Assembly (NCBI GenBank): GCA_937944075.1 | Contig: CALDZZ010000058.1 | Span: 1-22,650 of the forward strand | DNA: 22,650 bases | Direction of reading: 5' to 3' | Source: an uncultured Rhizobiaceae group bacterium | GTDB lineage: Bacteria; Pseudomonadota; Alphaproteobacteria; Rhizobiales; Rhizobiaceae | Part shown: positions 15,574 through 22,650 of the stretch, piece after piece | Position numbering within the stretch: position 1 is the first letter of the stretch | How the letters are laid out: each line of letters begins with the position of its first letter | Notes under the pieces: generated by a model | What the model was told of the DNA's origin: nothing | Seen by the model: only the letters and a program-made list of their open reading frames with translations | Databases searched by the model: none | Made by a program: the position numbers and the translations under genes

Positions 15574-17022
15574 ATGACTTCTCAAAGTGAACAACAAAAC
15601 TCCGAGACTGCCAGAATAAAAGGGGCTGAACCTGCAAAAGCTTCCGTGTCAGTCTACAAGGGATTTTCTGCTACGATGGCAAGTCCGGGTGCAAAGTTTG
15701 TACTCTTGGGTATCATTATTTTTGCATTGATGATTCCGACCTTAATGGTTTGGGGTATCGTAGAGGAGAGGGCAGGAAGGTCTCGAACTGTTGCCAATGA
15801 AATATCCCAAGGCTGGGGAACCCCGCAAGTTATCAACGGTCCCTATCTGGTGGTGCCTTATGAGAAACAGGTTAATTTGAATGTAAGCAACTACGAGGGT
15901 ACGAAAGTCGAAAAGAGGTTTACCAACCACCATATCGTCGTTTCGCCTGAAAGTTTGAATGTGGACGGAACGATTGATGTTGAGGAACGTCGAAGGTCCA
16001 TTTACAAAACTCAGCTTTATCATCTTGAAAGCAGGTTCAAGGGAAAATTTCCAAAATCATATCTGGAAGTAATCAAGTCTGAAGGTGGAATTCCTGATTT
16101 GGATAAGGCCTACCTTATACTTGGTGTATCCGACCCTTCAGGATTTCGTTCAGACATGACGCTTCATATTGGAGACAAACCTGCAAAGCAGTTTTTGCCA
16201 GGTCTCAAACACGCCAGTGTGACAAAAATCGGCTCAAAACGCTTGCCGAGTCAGCGCGGTGTTCATGTACCTCTCTCCGAAAATGAAATCAAAAACGGTT
16301 TCGATTTCGATATTGCGATGGCACTTAATGGTGCAAGGAAAATATCATTCACACCGGCAGGAAAAACGACCAGACTGGAGATGAAGTCGAATTGGCCGCA
16401 TCCGGGATTTGATGGAAAATTCCTGCCTGAGAAACGCACCATAACCAGGGATGGTTTTGATGCGACCTGGACGGTTCCAAACCTGGCGCGTGGAATTGAG
16501 GGAATTTATCTGGAAGCAAGTCTGCCGCCTGCAAGCTCACTCCTTGGCGTAAACTTTGTTGAGCCGTTGAGTTTCTATCAGGTCACTTCACGCAGCTTGA
16601 AATATGCCATTGGGGTTTTCTCACTCGTTTTCCTGGCTGTTTTTGTACTGGAATTTTCGAGCAAGAAATCGCTGCACTTTATCCAGTATGTACTTACGGG
16701 ACTTGCCATGGTGATTTTCTATATCCTGTTACTTGCATTGGCGGAGCAAGTGGGATTCCTCATGGCTTATTTGGGTGCCGCATCTGCAACCACCTTGCTG
16801 ATTGCCTGGTATATCGGGGATGCACTTGCCAGTAAAAATGGCAGTTTGGTCGTTGGTGGTGTTTTGGCAACCACCTATCTGATCCTTTATCTGACCTTGA
16901 ACGAAGAGACCTATGCACTGCTCGCCGGCTCACTAATTGCCTTTATTGCGATAGCAGCAACCATGTTTGCAACACGCAAGATGGATTGGTCGGGTACATC
17001 TCAACCCGTTCTTCAAGGATAA
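15574..17022 (+). CDS. creD: CreD-like inner-membrane protein
   Basis: A 482-residue member of the CreD family. The ATG at 15574 is chosen because AGGA lies six bases upstream and the hydrophilic N-terminus then leads into one membrane helix at about 42-63. A large periplasmic domain of about 300 residues begins with the family-like GTPQVINGPYLVVPY and holds the SNWPHPGFDGKFLP segment. The C-terminus has about five further helices. In enterics and Pseudomonas, CreD is induced by the CreBC two-component system and affects envelope integrity and beta-lactam response; its biochemical activity is unknown. No creB or creC is in the window. It lies 165 bases after aspS with a hairpin leader and is closed by a strong terminator, so it is probably transcribed alone. 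Confidence 0.9.
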   Translation: MTSQSEQQNSETARIKGAEPAKASVSVYKGFSATMASPGAKFVLLGIIIFALMIPTLMVWGIVEERAGRSRTVANEISQGWGTPQVINGPYLVVPYEKQVNLNVSNYEGTKVEKRFTNHHIVVSPESLNVDGTIDVEERRRSIYKTQLYHLESRFKGKFPKSYLEVIKSEGGIPDLDKAYLILGVSDPSGFRSDMTLHIGDKPAKQFLPGLKHASVTKIGSKRLPSQRGVHVPLSENEIKNGFDFDIAMALNGARKISFTPAGKTTRLEMKSNWPHPGFDGKFLPEKRTITRDGFDATWTVPNLARGIEGIYLEASLPPASSLLGVNFVEPLSFYQVTSRSLKYAIGVFSLVFLAVFVLEFSSKKSLHFIQYVLTGLAMVIFYILLLALAEQVGFLMAYLGAASATTLLIAWYIGDALASKNGSLVVGGVLATTYLILYLTLNEETYALLAGSLIAFIAIAATMFATRKMDWSGTSQPVLQG

Positions 17023-17034
17023 CTCCAGAACTAG

Positions 17035-17068
17035 AAAGCCTGGTGCAACTGCTACACCAGGCTTTTTT
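17035..17068 (+). terminator. Rho-independent terminator after creD
   Basis: A perfect 11-bp stem, AAAGCCTGGTG (17035-17045) with CACCAGGCTTT (17055-17065), a 9-base loop and six T residues (17063-17068). It lies 13 bases after the creD stop and directly abuts the stop codon of the convergent gene, so it probably serves both directions, more strongly rightward. Confidence 0.92.
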
Positions 17069-17069
17069 G

Positions 17070-18698
17070 TTACTCGGCAAGTATTCTTAGATTGAAACGC
17101 TCAACCAACTCTGCTGTCGACACACGTCCTGCACGTGCTCCGGATATAAGAGCCAGTATTTCTGTAAGTGCAAGGCCGCTTTCCGGTTCTGAAATAATAC
17201 GCAAGGTCTTGTTGCCTTGCATGAAAGTGCCAAGGGCCGCACTAGTCTGGTCAGCGAGCTCCGGAACCTGGTAAGGTGCCAAAACAATACCAGTCATTGG
17301 GCCGACGATACCCTTGATGCGATCAGGTTCCTGCTTGAGCTTTCCAGCCTGATAGTTGACAACACGGTCGAGCAGGGAATTATCGGCAAGAGCCAGTTCA
17401 AGTCTTTCAACCTTAAGCCCTGCAAGGGATGCAAGAAGCTGTAATCCTAATGCCTGACGTTTCTGTGGGTCTTTTTCGGTATTAATCTGATTGGCTGTTC
17501 TTGAAACACTATTTGCAATTTCCTCCGTATACCCTGTTATGCGCAATGACATTTTGACAGTTGCATCGCCTTCGACCTCAAGCTCATAATTATTGATATC
17601 GAGAAGTCCGGTTTCACGGTTCCAAAGAACACTAAGCCTTAGATTTCCCTCAGGATTGAGAAGCTCCAGTGCTTTCAAGGTTTCAAGAGTTTGGGGATTG
17701 ATACCCGCTGTTTCTATTTTCTGAAGGTCAAGATAAAGGCCGTTGATATCAAATTTGGTTGCTACTGTATTATCAGTCTTATTGTTTATTGTAGTTCCCT
17801 TGCCATTTATCCAGCCCGCAAACTCCTGATTGTCCAGAGAAAGACTAAAAGGTTTTAAGATAACGGTTGAATCCTTGTCAGAAACGAGTTTGCTACCTTC
17901 AAACCCAAGATCAGCCGAGAAGAAGTTTTCAATTGAAAACCCTTCAAATTTCATATCAAGGGTTTTCGAATTCTTTAATTCAAGCGATGAGGTAAACGTC
18001 GCAACATTTACAAGCCCTATATCAAGGCCTTTGATGCCAAAAAATTCCGTATCATTCAACTGAATTGCACCCAGACTGAATTGGGCAGGCTTGTTAGTGG
18101 TATCTAACGTGCCTATTGAAGGAGCAATTGATACTGACTTTGCAAAGATGTGCCGAGTGCCTATTTGATTAACATTCTCCATCGTAATGGAGGGGACATA
18201 AACTTTACCTTTGCGACCATTTTGATCGATGCTCATCTCAAGGTTTGACAATTCTGCCCTGGAAGTGCTGGTAGGCCAAAATGCATTTGCATTGTTGCTA
18301 GTACCATCAAACTTCAACCCATTCGTTATAATGCGCTCTATGGTTGCTATTACAGTCTCGTTGGCAAGCTGGGAGGTTTGGCTATAGTTTAGAACTTCAA
18401 TGCTTTCATACTGAAGACCACCATCCGAATTTTGGGTAATGTTGCCAAGCTTTACACTTTCAGCCTTCTGTCTAAGGTCTAACTTCTCATCATAGTAATC
18501 AGCATTTTTAATGATGAGTGAGTTGTCGCCTGTTCTTTCCGTAGCGCTAAAGGTGAAAACGATATTCTTGTCGCGCGCGTAACTCTGAAATTGTTTCAGC
18601 GCAAGCTGTTCATCAAATGCATGTGAGGCAGCAGGGACAAGTAGCAAGGATATAACAACAAGCAGGGCAGCGAGGGTCTGGTTTTTGATAAAGCACAT
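17070..18698 (-). CDS. Large exported protein of unknown function
   Basis: A 542-residue protein that I cannot assign. The ATG at 18698 gives a typical signal peptide (hydrophobic core about 9-22, AASHA cleavage site near 27). An in-frame ATG at 18731 adds 11 residues and is possible. The mature protein shows no transmembrane helix and no cysteine. Its first 300 residues look beta-rich, with repeated short alternations such as KLGNIT, SIEVLNYS, SITMENV, SVSIAPS and AIQLNDTEFFGIKGL. The last 200 residues look helical and contain DNSLLDRVV and a TAALGTFMQ-like segment. That tail vaguely resembles the C-termini of other alphaproteobacterial periplasmic hypotheticals, from memory only. It converges on creD and diverges from the exported hydrolase. 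A periplasmic or outer-membrane-associated scaffold is one guess. Confidence 0.8.
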   Translation of the reverse strand: MCFIKNQTLAALLVVISLLLVPAASHAFDEQLALKQFQSYARDKNIVFTFSATERTGDNSLIIKNADYYDEKLDLRQKAESVKLGNITQNSDGGLQYESIEVLNYSQTSQLANETVIATIERIITNGLKFDGTSNNANAFWPTSTSRAELSNLEMSIDQNGRKGKVYVPSITMENVNQIGTRHIFAKSVSIAPSIGTLDTTNKPAQFSLGAIQLNDTEFFGIKGLDIGLVNVATFTSSLELKNSKTLDMKFEGFSIENFFSADLGFEGSKLVSDKDSTVILKPFSLSLDNQEFAGWINGKGTTINNKTDNTVATKFDINGLYLDLQKIETAGINPQTLETLKALELLNPEGNLRLSVLWNRETGLLDINNYELEVEGDATVKMSLRITGYTEEIANSVSRTANQINTEKDPQKRQALGLQLLASLAGLKVERLELALADNSLLDRVVNYQAGKLKQEPDRIKGIVGPMTGIVLAPYQVPELADQTSAALGTFMQGNKTLRIISEPESGLALTEILALISGARAGRVSTAELVERFNLRILAE

Positions 18699-18755
18699 AA
18701 ATGAAAATTCCCGAGAAGGTGTGTAGATCATGAATTTCTAGCATTCATTCTGTCT

Positions 18756-18784
18756 ATAATTATGGTAACAATGGCATTATTCAA
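18756..18784 (-). promoter_or_regulatory. Candidate promoter for the large exported protein
   Basis: On the minus strand TTGAAT (18784-18779) and AATTAT (18761-18756) are separated by exactly 17 bases, about 58 bases before the ATG at 18698. The hexamers deviate from consensus, so confidence is low. Confidence 0.3.
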
Positions 18785-18894
18785 ATTCAACGTAATGTGA
18801 ATGACTTCCAGCTGTTCAAATTTACGTATACTGTCTTGTCATAAGTGTTTGTTTTGGTGTTTAACTTGCCACAACGCAATAACAGGTGAAATTC

Positions 18895-19788
18895 ATGATC
18901 AACAGAATCATTAAATGCATTGCAGCGCTCTTCGTTTCGCTCACCGTGCTTTCCGTCTTTGCACTGACTTCAAGCTTTGCTCAAACTTCGAATTCATCTG
19001 TTCAGAAACCAACAAGAATTGTCACCAAGGGTGTTTCTGTCGGTGGGGGTCTCAGGGTTGATATACACGCGCCTATCAATGTCAAGTCGCGCGGGCTGTT
19101 CAGACCTGGCAAAAAGGCACCGGTTCTTCTTTATGTCCATGGTGGCGGTTGGATAAAGGGAAGTCGTGATAAAATCTACAATCTGGATACATTTGCCACC
19201 CGTCGTGGGTACATGCTTGTTTCTGTAGATTATCGCCCGGTGCCACGCACAAATATTGATGGTCAGGTAAACGATATTGTGCGTTCCATCAATTGGGTCA
19301 GAAAAAATATTGGGCGCTACGGCGGAGACAGGCGCAAGATTGTTATAATGGGGCATTCAGCCGGGTCTCATCTGGTTTCGCTGATTGCAGCAAAACGCGT
19401 TGGTGGTGCATTGCGCGGGGTCATCGCCAATGATGTTCAGGCCTATGACATGGTTGCCTATGGCGGCATGAGAGGGAGTCTTCCACGGGTTTATGCAGCG
19501 GCATTCGGATATAATCCAAAAAACTGGATCCGTTGGTCACCAGTAACCTACGTGAGAAAAGGTCCAAGAGGTGGCCTACCACCCCATATGATCATGTATT
19601 CCGGTTCCAATTATGAGCGCAGAAAAATATTGGCTAACGGCTTTGGAGCTGATTTGAAGGCAAAGGGTGCCAGGGTTACTTTATTTGATGGCCGCAGATA
19701 CTCTCACGGCTCTATCGCACGTGGTATAGGCACAAGCGCAGAAGTCACCAGAGCCGTAGAACGCTTTTTAAGACAGGCTTATCGCTAA
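18895..19788 (+). CDS. Exported alpha/beta hydrolase (esterase-like)
   Basis: A 297-residue serine-hydrolase-fold protein. The ATG at 18895 is preferred to GTG at 18886 because AGGTGA (18884-18889) overlaps that GTG and is correctly spaced for the ATG. A signal peptide ends near SSFA (about 29), so it acts outside the cytoplasm. The oxyanion motif HGGGW is at 82-86, the nucleophile elbow GHSAG at 153-157 (Ser155), and a C-terminal His271 in YSHGS. This is the layout of the esterase/lipase (HSL and kynurenine-formamidase-like) group. The usual catalytic Asp after the MIMYSG strand is not evident: GSNYE has Asn239 and Glu241 in that region. The gene is divergent from the large exported protein. 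Substrate unknown. Confidence 0.88.
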   Translation: MINRIIKCIAALFVSLTVLSVFALTSSFAQTSNSSVQKPTRIVTKGVSVGGGLRVDIHAPINVKSRGLFRPGKKAPVLLYVHGGGWIKGSRDKIYNLDTFATRRGYMLVSVDYRPVPRTNIDGQVNDIVRSINWVRKNIGRYGGDRRKIVIMGHSAGSHLVSLIAAKRVGGALRGVIANDVQAYDMVAYGGMRGSLPRVYAAAFGYNPKNWIRWSPVTYVRKGPRGGLPPHMIMYSGSNYERRKILANGFGADLKAKGARVTLFDGRRYSHGSIARGIGTSAEVTRAVERFLRQAYR

Positions 19789-19848
19789 GGCGCTGCAACG
19801 TTTTTGATTTTTATGTTCAATCTACTCAGCTGTGTACTTGCTGGTTAG

Positions 19849-19886
19849 TTACACTTGTTTCAGTTTTTGAATCATGTAAAGTGTAA
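19849..19886. repeat. Inverted repeat TTACACTT-N22-AAGTGTAA upstream of the BLUF gene
   Basis: Perfect 8-bp arms at 19849-19856 and 19879-19886, with arm centres 30 bases apart (about three helical turns), ending 33 bases before the BLUF start codon. The position suits an operator or activator site overlapping the promoter. I could not place a convincing -35/-10 pair. Chance occurrence in AT-rich DNA is possible. Confidence 0.35.
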
Positions 19887-19919
19887 ATAAATTTGGACGT
19901 ATAAAGTTGGAGACAACGA

Positions 19920-20366
19920 ATGCTGCATGAACTTGTTTATACAAGTAGAGCAGGGGCTAGCATCACACGAGATAGGCTTGAGGAAATACTCGCAGTCTCC
20001 CGCACTAACAATGACAGAAACAACATCACCGGTTTACTGGTTTTCGACGGCAGTACATTTTGTCAGATACTCGAAGGTGAAAAATCTGCGATTGACAAAA
20101 CATACGACCGGATCAAGCAAGACAATCGCCATATAGACAGTTTTGTTCTTCATACAGGTGAAATTCATCAGCGCAATTTTCAAAACTGGTCAATGTCTTT
20201 CAAGATGATTCAGAAACGTGTGAACACAGAAAGCTGGACAGACATTTTGACTGCAAGAAAAATGATTTCTGATATTCCTTCCGACAAAACCCTCGGGTCG
20301 CTGATTTTGAAACTTCTCACAGGAAAAGACTCTTTCGACGATGATACTCCTTTCGGAGTCGTCTGA
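19920..20366 (+). CDS. Stand-alone BLUF-domain blue-light photoreceptor
   Basis: A 148-residue protein whose first 95 residues form a complete BLUF domain, which binds FAD and changes its hydrogen bonding on blue light. The photocycle residues are all present with the spacing of AppA (Y21, N45, Q63, W104, M106): Y7, N31, Q49, W90 and M92. The family motifs SRxNN, ITGLL and FCQILEG are also clear. No GGDEF, EAL or cyclase output domain is attached. The remaining 50 residues are a helix followed by an acidic tail ending DSFDDDTPFGVV, so signalling is probably through a partner protein, as in short BLUF proteins such as BlrB, PapB or PixD. GGAG lies seven bases before the ATG. It lies between the hydrolase and lemA on the same strand, with 131 bases upstream. 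Confidence 0.95.
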   Translation: MLHELVYTSRAGASITRDRLEEILAVSRTNNDRNNITGLLVFDGSTFCQILEGEKSAIDKTYDRIKQDNRHIDSFVLHTGEIHQRNFQNWSMSFKMIQKRVNTESWTDILTARKMISDIPSDKTLGSLILKLLTGKDSFDDDTPFGVV

Positions 20367-20466
20367 GGGTTCGAGGTTCTTCTTTTTCAGCCGCGATAAA
20401 CAAGCCAGCTTGTTGTTGGGCATGATATTTAATATGCTTTGACCATTGAGTCTTGGGAGAAGCATT

Positions 20467-21027
20467 TTGGATTATATTGCAATCATCATTTTAATCGCTA
20501 TCGCCGTCTATGCAGTTGTCATTTACAATGGCCTTGTAAAAGCCCGTCAAATGGTTCGTGAGGCATGGAGTGGTATTGATGTCCAGCTCAAGCGAAGGGC
20601 TGACCTGATCCCTAACCTGATCGAAACGGTCAAAGGCTATGCGTCTCATGAAAAAGACACACTGGCTGAAGTCACCGAAATGCGAACGAGAGCGCAAGGC
20701 GTGCCATCAGGGGACGTAGCGGGTAGGGCAGTAGCAGAGGGCATGCTAAGTCAGGCGTTGGGTAAACTCTTTGCAGTCGCAGAAGCCTATCCGGATCTGA
20801 AAGCGAATGATAATTTCAGGGACTTGCAAAATTCGCTCGAGGAAATGGAAACAGAAATACAAATGGCAAGACGGTACTATAACGGTGCTGCGAGAGACCT
20901 TAATGTGCAGGTTGAAAGCTTTCCCTCCAACATGGTTGCCAATACCTTCAAATTTCATCAGGCTGACTATTTCGAAATTGAAAACGATGCAGACCGCGCA
21001 GTCCCAGAAGTGGACTTTGGGAACTAA
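20467..21027 (+). CDS. lemA: LemA family membrane protein
   Basis: A 186-residue protein with one N-terminal membrane helix (about residues 3-20) followed by the family core: YNGLVKARQMVREAWSGID, QLKRRADLIPNLIETVKGY, a helical coiled region with EMETEIQMARRYYN, and VESFPSNMVAN near the end. The start is taken as TTG at 20467, six bases after GGGAGA (20455-20460). Another TTG at 20446 in frame has no ribosome site and would add seven unneeded residues. LemA proteins form helical bundles facing outwards from the membrane and have no agreed function. The DUF2207 gene follows four bases later, a pairing seen in many bacteria. Confidence 0.93.
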   Translation: MDYIAIIILIAIAVYAVVIYNGLVKARQMVREAWSGIDVQLKRRADLIPNLIETVKGYASHEKDTLAEVTEMRTRAQGVPSGDVAGRAVAEGMLSQALGKLFAVAEAYPDLKANDNFRDLQNSLEEMETEIQMARRYYNGAARDLNVQVESFPSNMVANTFKFHQADYFEIENDADRAVPEVDFGN

Positions 21028-21031
21028 TCAA

Positions 21032-22650
21032 ATGAATCATTTCTTCAAGACACTGTGCTTAAGCTTTGTAAGTGCAGTGTTTTTTTGTGCTCTTGCGATA
21101 TCAGCAGTAACGGCTGCGGAAGTAATCAAGCGCTTTGACAGTCTGGTTCAGGTTGCTAAGGATGGTAGTTTTACGGTCACTGAAACCATCGTTGTCAAAG
21201 CTGAGGGGCGAAAGATCAAGCGTGGGATTTATCGGGATTTCCCGCTCTATAACGAAGATGCTAACGGCAAACGGCGGAAGGTTGATTTTGATCTGATATC
21301 TGTGAAGCGCGATGACAAAATTGAAAACACCCGTATCGAGAAGCGAAGCAATGGCATACGTATTTATATAGGAAACAAAGATTATTTTCTGCCCGAAGGA
21401 ATTTACACTTACACAATCACCTATAAAACAGATGGCCAAATGCGGTATTTCGAAAACCATGATGAGGTTTATTGGAATGCCACAGGTAATTTTTGGGATT
21501 TCCCGATAGAAACAGTTCTGGCGCAAATTGTATTGCCAGATGGGGCTTCTGCTACGGATTGGGACGTATTTACAGGAAAACTAGGCGCCAAGGGTAAAGA
21601 CGCTACGATAGGCAAGATTGCAGGCAAACGCGTCATCAAGTACCGCAATACAAGAACGCTAAATCCTCGCGAAGGCATGACGGTACTGGCCAAAGTAGAT
21701 AAAGGCGTCATCGACCCGCCAAGTCAGGCACAGATCAATAAGTGGTGGTGGCAAGACTACGGTTCCATGATTATGGGTATCTTGGCCATTATCGTCGTAA
21801 GCTTATTTTATTTTCTTGCATGGTGGCGAGTAGGGCGAGACTTACCCAAAGGTGTGATCGTCCCGCGCTGGGACGTACCGAAAGATCTATCTCCAGCATT
21901 GGTAAACTACATCGACAAAAAGGGACTGGCTGGAAAAGGTTTTGATGCGATTGCCTCTGCTGTTTTAAGTTTGGCAGTGAAGGGCGAAGTAACGTTAGAC
22001 AATGATAATGGTATCCTTGCAATCCAAACCAAGGAAGCAGGCATGCTTTACCCGGGAGAACTGCCAGTTGGCGAAAAAGTAATTTTTGACCATATCAAAT
22101 CAACAGGTTCGGAAGAGTTAATAGTCTCTGTCAATCATGGAGCATCTGTAAAAAAACTGCAGCAAAAATTTTCTTCTGCCATGGAAAAGGAACACCGTAA
22201 TAAGTTTTATAAAGAAAACTTTTTAGCTGTAATCTCAGGAATTTGTTTGTCCGTTTTTGCAGTTATCATGACCTTGGTTGTTGGGTCTACTTCAGAAGAG
22301 TTTTGGGCTTTTATATTCGGTGGAGCTATTATTACATTTATGATTTCAGTTTTTGTAATTAACTTGGCCAAGCATGTTTCCAGTGCAAGAAATATGTTTG
22401 GCAAAATTCTGAATTTGATATTTGCAGGATTATTTATTTTTCTTTTTCTTATACTTGGTATCGGGATGCTGCCTCAATTGATCGATGCTTTTTCATCTGC
22501 GCCTTGGCCACTCATCACTATCGTGGGCATAGTTGTGCTCAATGTTCTTTTCTTCTTCCTGCTCGGCGCGCCAACTCAACTGGGTCGCCAGAAGATGGAT
22601 GAGATAGAAGGGCTTAAAACCTATCTCACCCTGGCAGAAAAAGATCGCAT
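21032..22650 (+). CDS. DUF2207 family membrane protein, 3' end outside window
   Basis: The frame opens with ATG at 21032 and is still open at the last base, giving 539 residues. A signal peptide ends near TAA at 27-29. The DUF2207 extracytoplasmic domain follows (about 30-230) with the family's opening pattern: a VxxDGSFxVxE-type strand (41-51) and GIYRDFP (65-71). A membrane helix spans about 246-265, then a cytoplasmic stretch has LSPALVNYI (286-294). Four more hydrophobic segments lie at about 396-417, 424-445, 459-480 and 494-512. The end shows EIEGLKTYLTLAE (524-536), the usual DUF2207 C-terminal motif. It is four bases from lemA and surely cotranscribed. Function unknown; an envelope role with LemA is inferred. 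Confidence 0.93.
   Translation, partial: MNHFFKTLCLSFVSAVFFCALAISAVTAAEVIKRFDSLVQVAKDGSFTVTETIVVKAEGRKIKRGIYRDFPLYNEDANGKRRKVDFDLISVKRDDKIENTRIEKRSNGIRIYIGNKDYFLPEGIYTYTITYKTDGQMRYFENHDEVYWNATGNFWDFPIETVLAQIVLPDGASATDWDVFTGKLGAKGKDATIGKIAGKRVIKYRNTRTLNPREGMTVLAKVDKGVIDPPSQAQINKWWWQDYGSMIMGILAIIVVSLFYFLAWWRVGRDLPKGVIVPRWDVPKDLSPALVNYIDKKGLAGKGFDAIASAVLSLAVKGEVTLDNDNGILAIQTKEAGMLYPGELPVGEKVIFDHIKSTGSEELIVSVNHGASVKKLQQKFSSAMEKEHRNKFYKENFLAVISGICLSVFAVIMTLVVGSTSEEFWAFIFGGAIITFMISVFVINLAKHVSSARNMFGKILNLIFAGLFIFLFLILGIGMLPQLIDAFSSAPWPLITIVGIVVLNVLFFFLLGAPTQLGRQKMDEIEGLKTYLTLAEKDR

Noticed and set aside
20329..20366. Hairpin ACTCC-TTTC-GGAGT with outer GACGA/TCGTC at the end of the BLUF gene as a terminator
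   Set aside because: It lies within the coding sequence up to the stop codon and has no T-run directly after it.

Overview
This window looks like chromosomal DNA of a moderately AT-rich alphaproteobacterium, most likely a marine or otherwise low-GC member of the Hyphomicrobiales (Rhizobiales). The reasons are the purN-purM / PerM-like permease / hdaA / ppk / ppx / rnd / aspS neighbourhood, which from memory is a recurring order in that group; an HdaA-type DnaA regulator with a clamp-binding motif; an aspartyl-tRNA synthetase of the form that also charges tRNA(Asn); and several secreted proteins typical of the group. There are no tRNA or rRNA genes, no CRISPR array, no transposase and no phage genes.

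Layout. 1-42: a hairpin terminator for a rightward gene outside the window. 42-1747 (minus): a K+-dependent-type Na+/Ca2+ antiporter followed by a short-chain dehydrogenase of the pteridine-reductase (PTR1/FolM) type. 1748-2108: a 361-base divergent intergenic region with two inverted repeats. 2109-3299 (plus): an exported GH25 muramidase-like protein. 3322-5434 (minus): purM, overlapping purN, then a small exported four-cysteine protein. 5541-11173 (plus): AI-2E/PerM family permease, hdaA, ppk and ppx, with ppk and ppx overlapping. 11255-12229 (plus): an Ldh_2-family oxidoreductase whose signature His and Arg at positions 44 and 48 are Cys and Tyr. 12266-13420 (minus): RNase D. 13597-15408 (plus): aspS. 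15574-17022 (plus): a CreD-like inner-membrane protein with a long nested hairpin in its leader and a strong terminator after it. 17070-18698 (minus): a large exported protein I do not recognise. 18895-19788 (plus): an exported alpha/beta hydrolase. 19920-20366 (plus): a stand-alone BLUF blue-light sensor. 20467-22650 (plus): lemA and a DUF2207 membrane protein cut by the window end.

How the genes work together. purM and purN are steps of de novo purine synthesis. ppk and ppx make and degrade polyphosphate and lie directly behind hdaA, which switches off DnaA after initiation, so replication control and polyphosphate turnover may share a transcript. The right half is rich in envelope proteins (CreD, the unknown exported protein, the hydrolase, LemA, DUF2207). 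Most genes are ordinary housekeeping genes. I found no convincing new multi-gene system. The best leads are the altered active site of the Ldh-family protein, the creD leader hairpin, the inverted repeats upstream of the GH25 and BLUF genes, and the unrecognised 542-residue exported protein.

Several start codons were moved from the longest open frame to an internal start backed by a Shine-Dalgarno sequence or signal peptide. purN and lemA appear to start with TTG.
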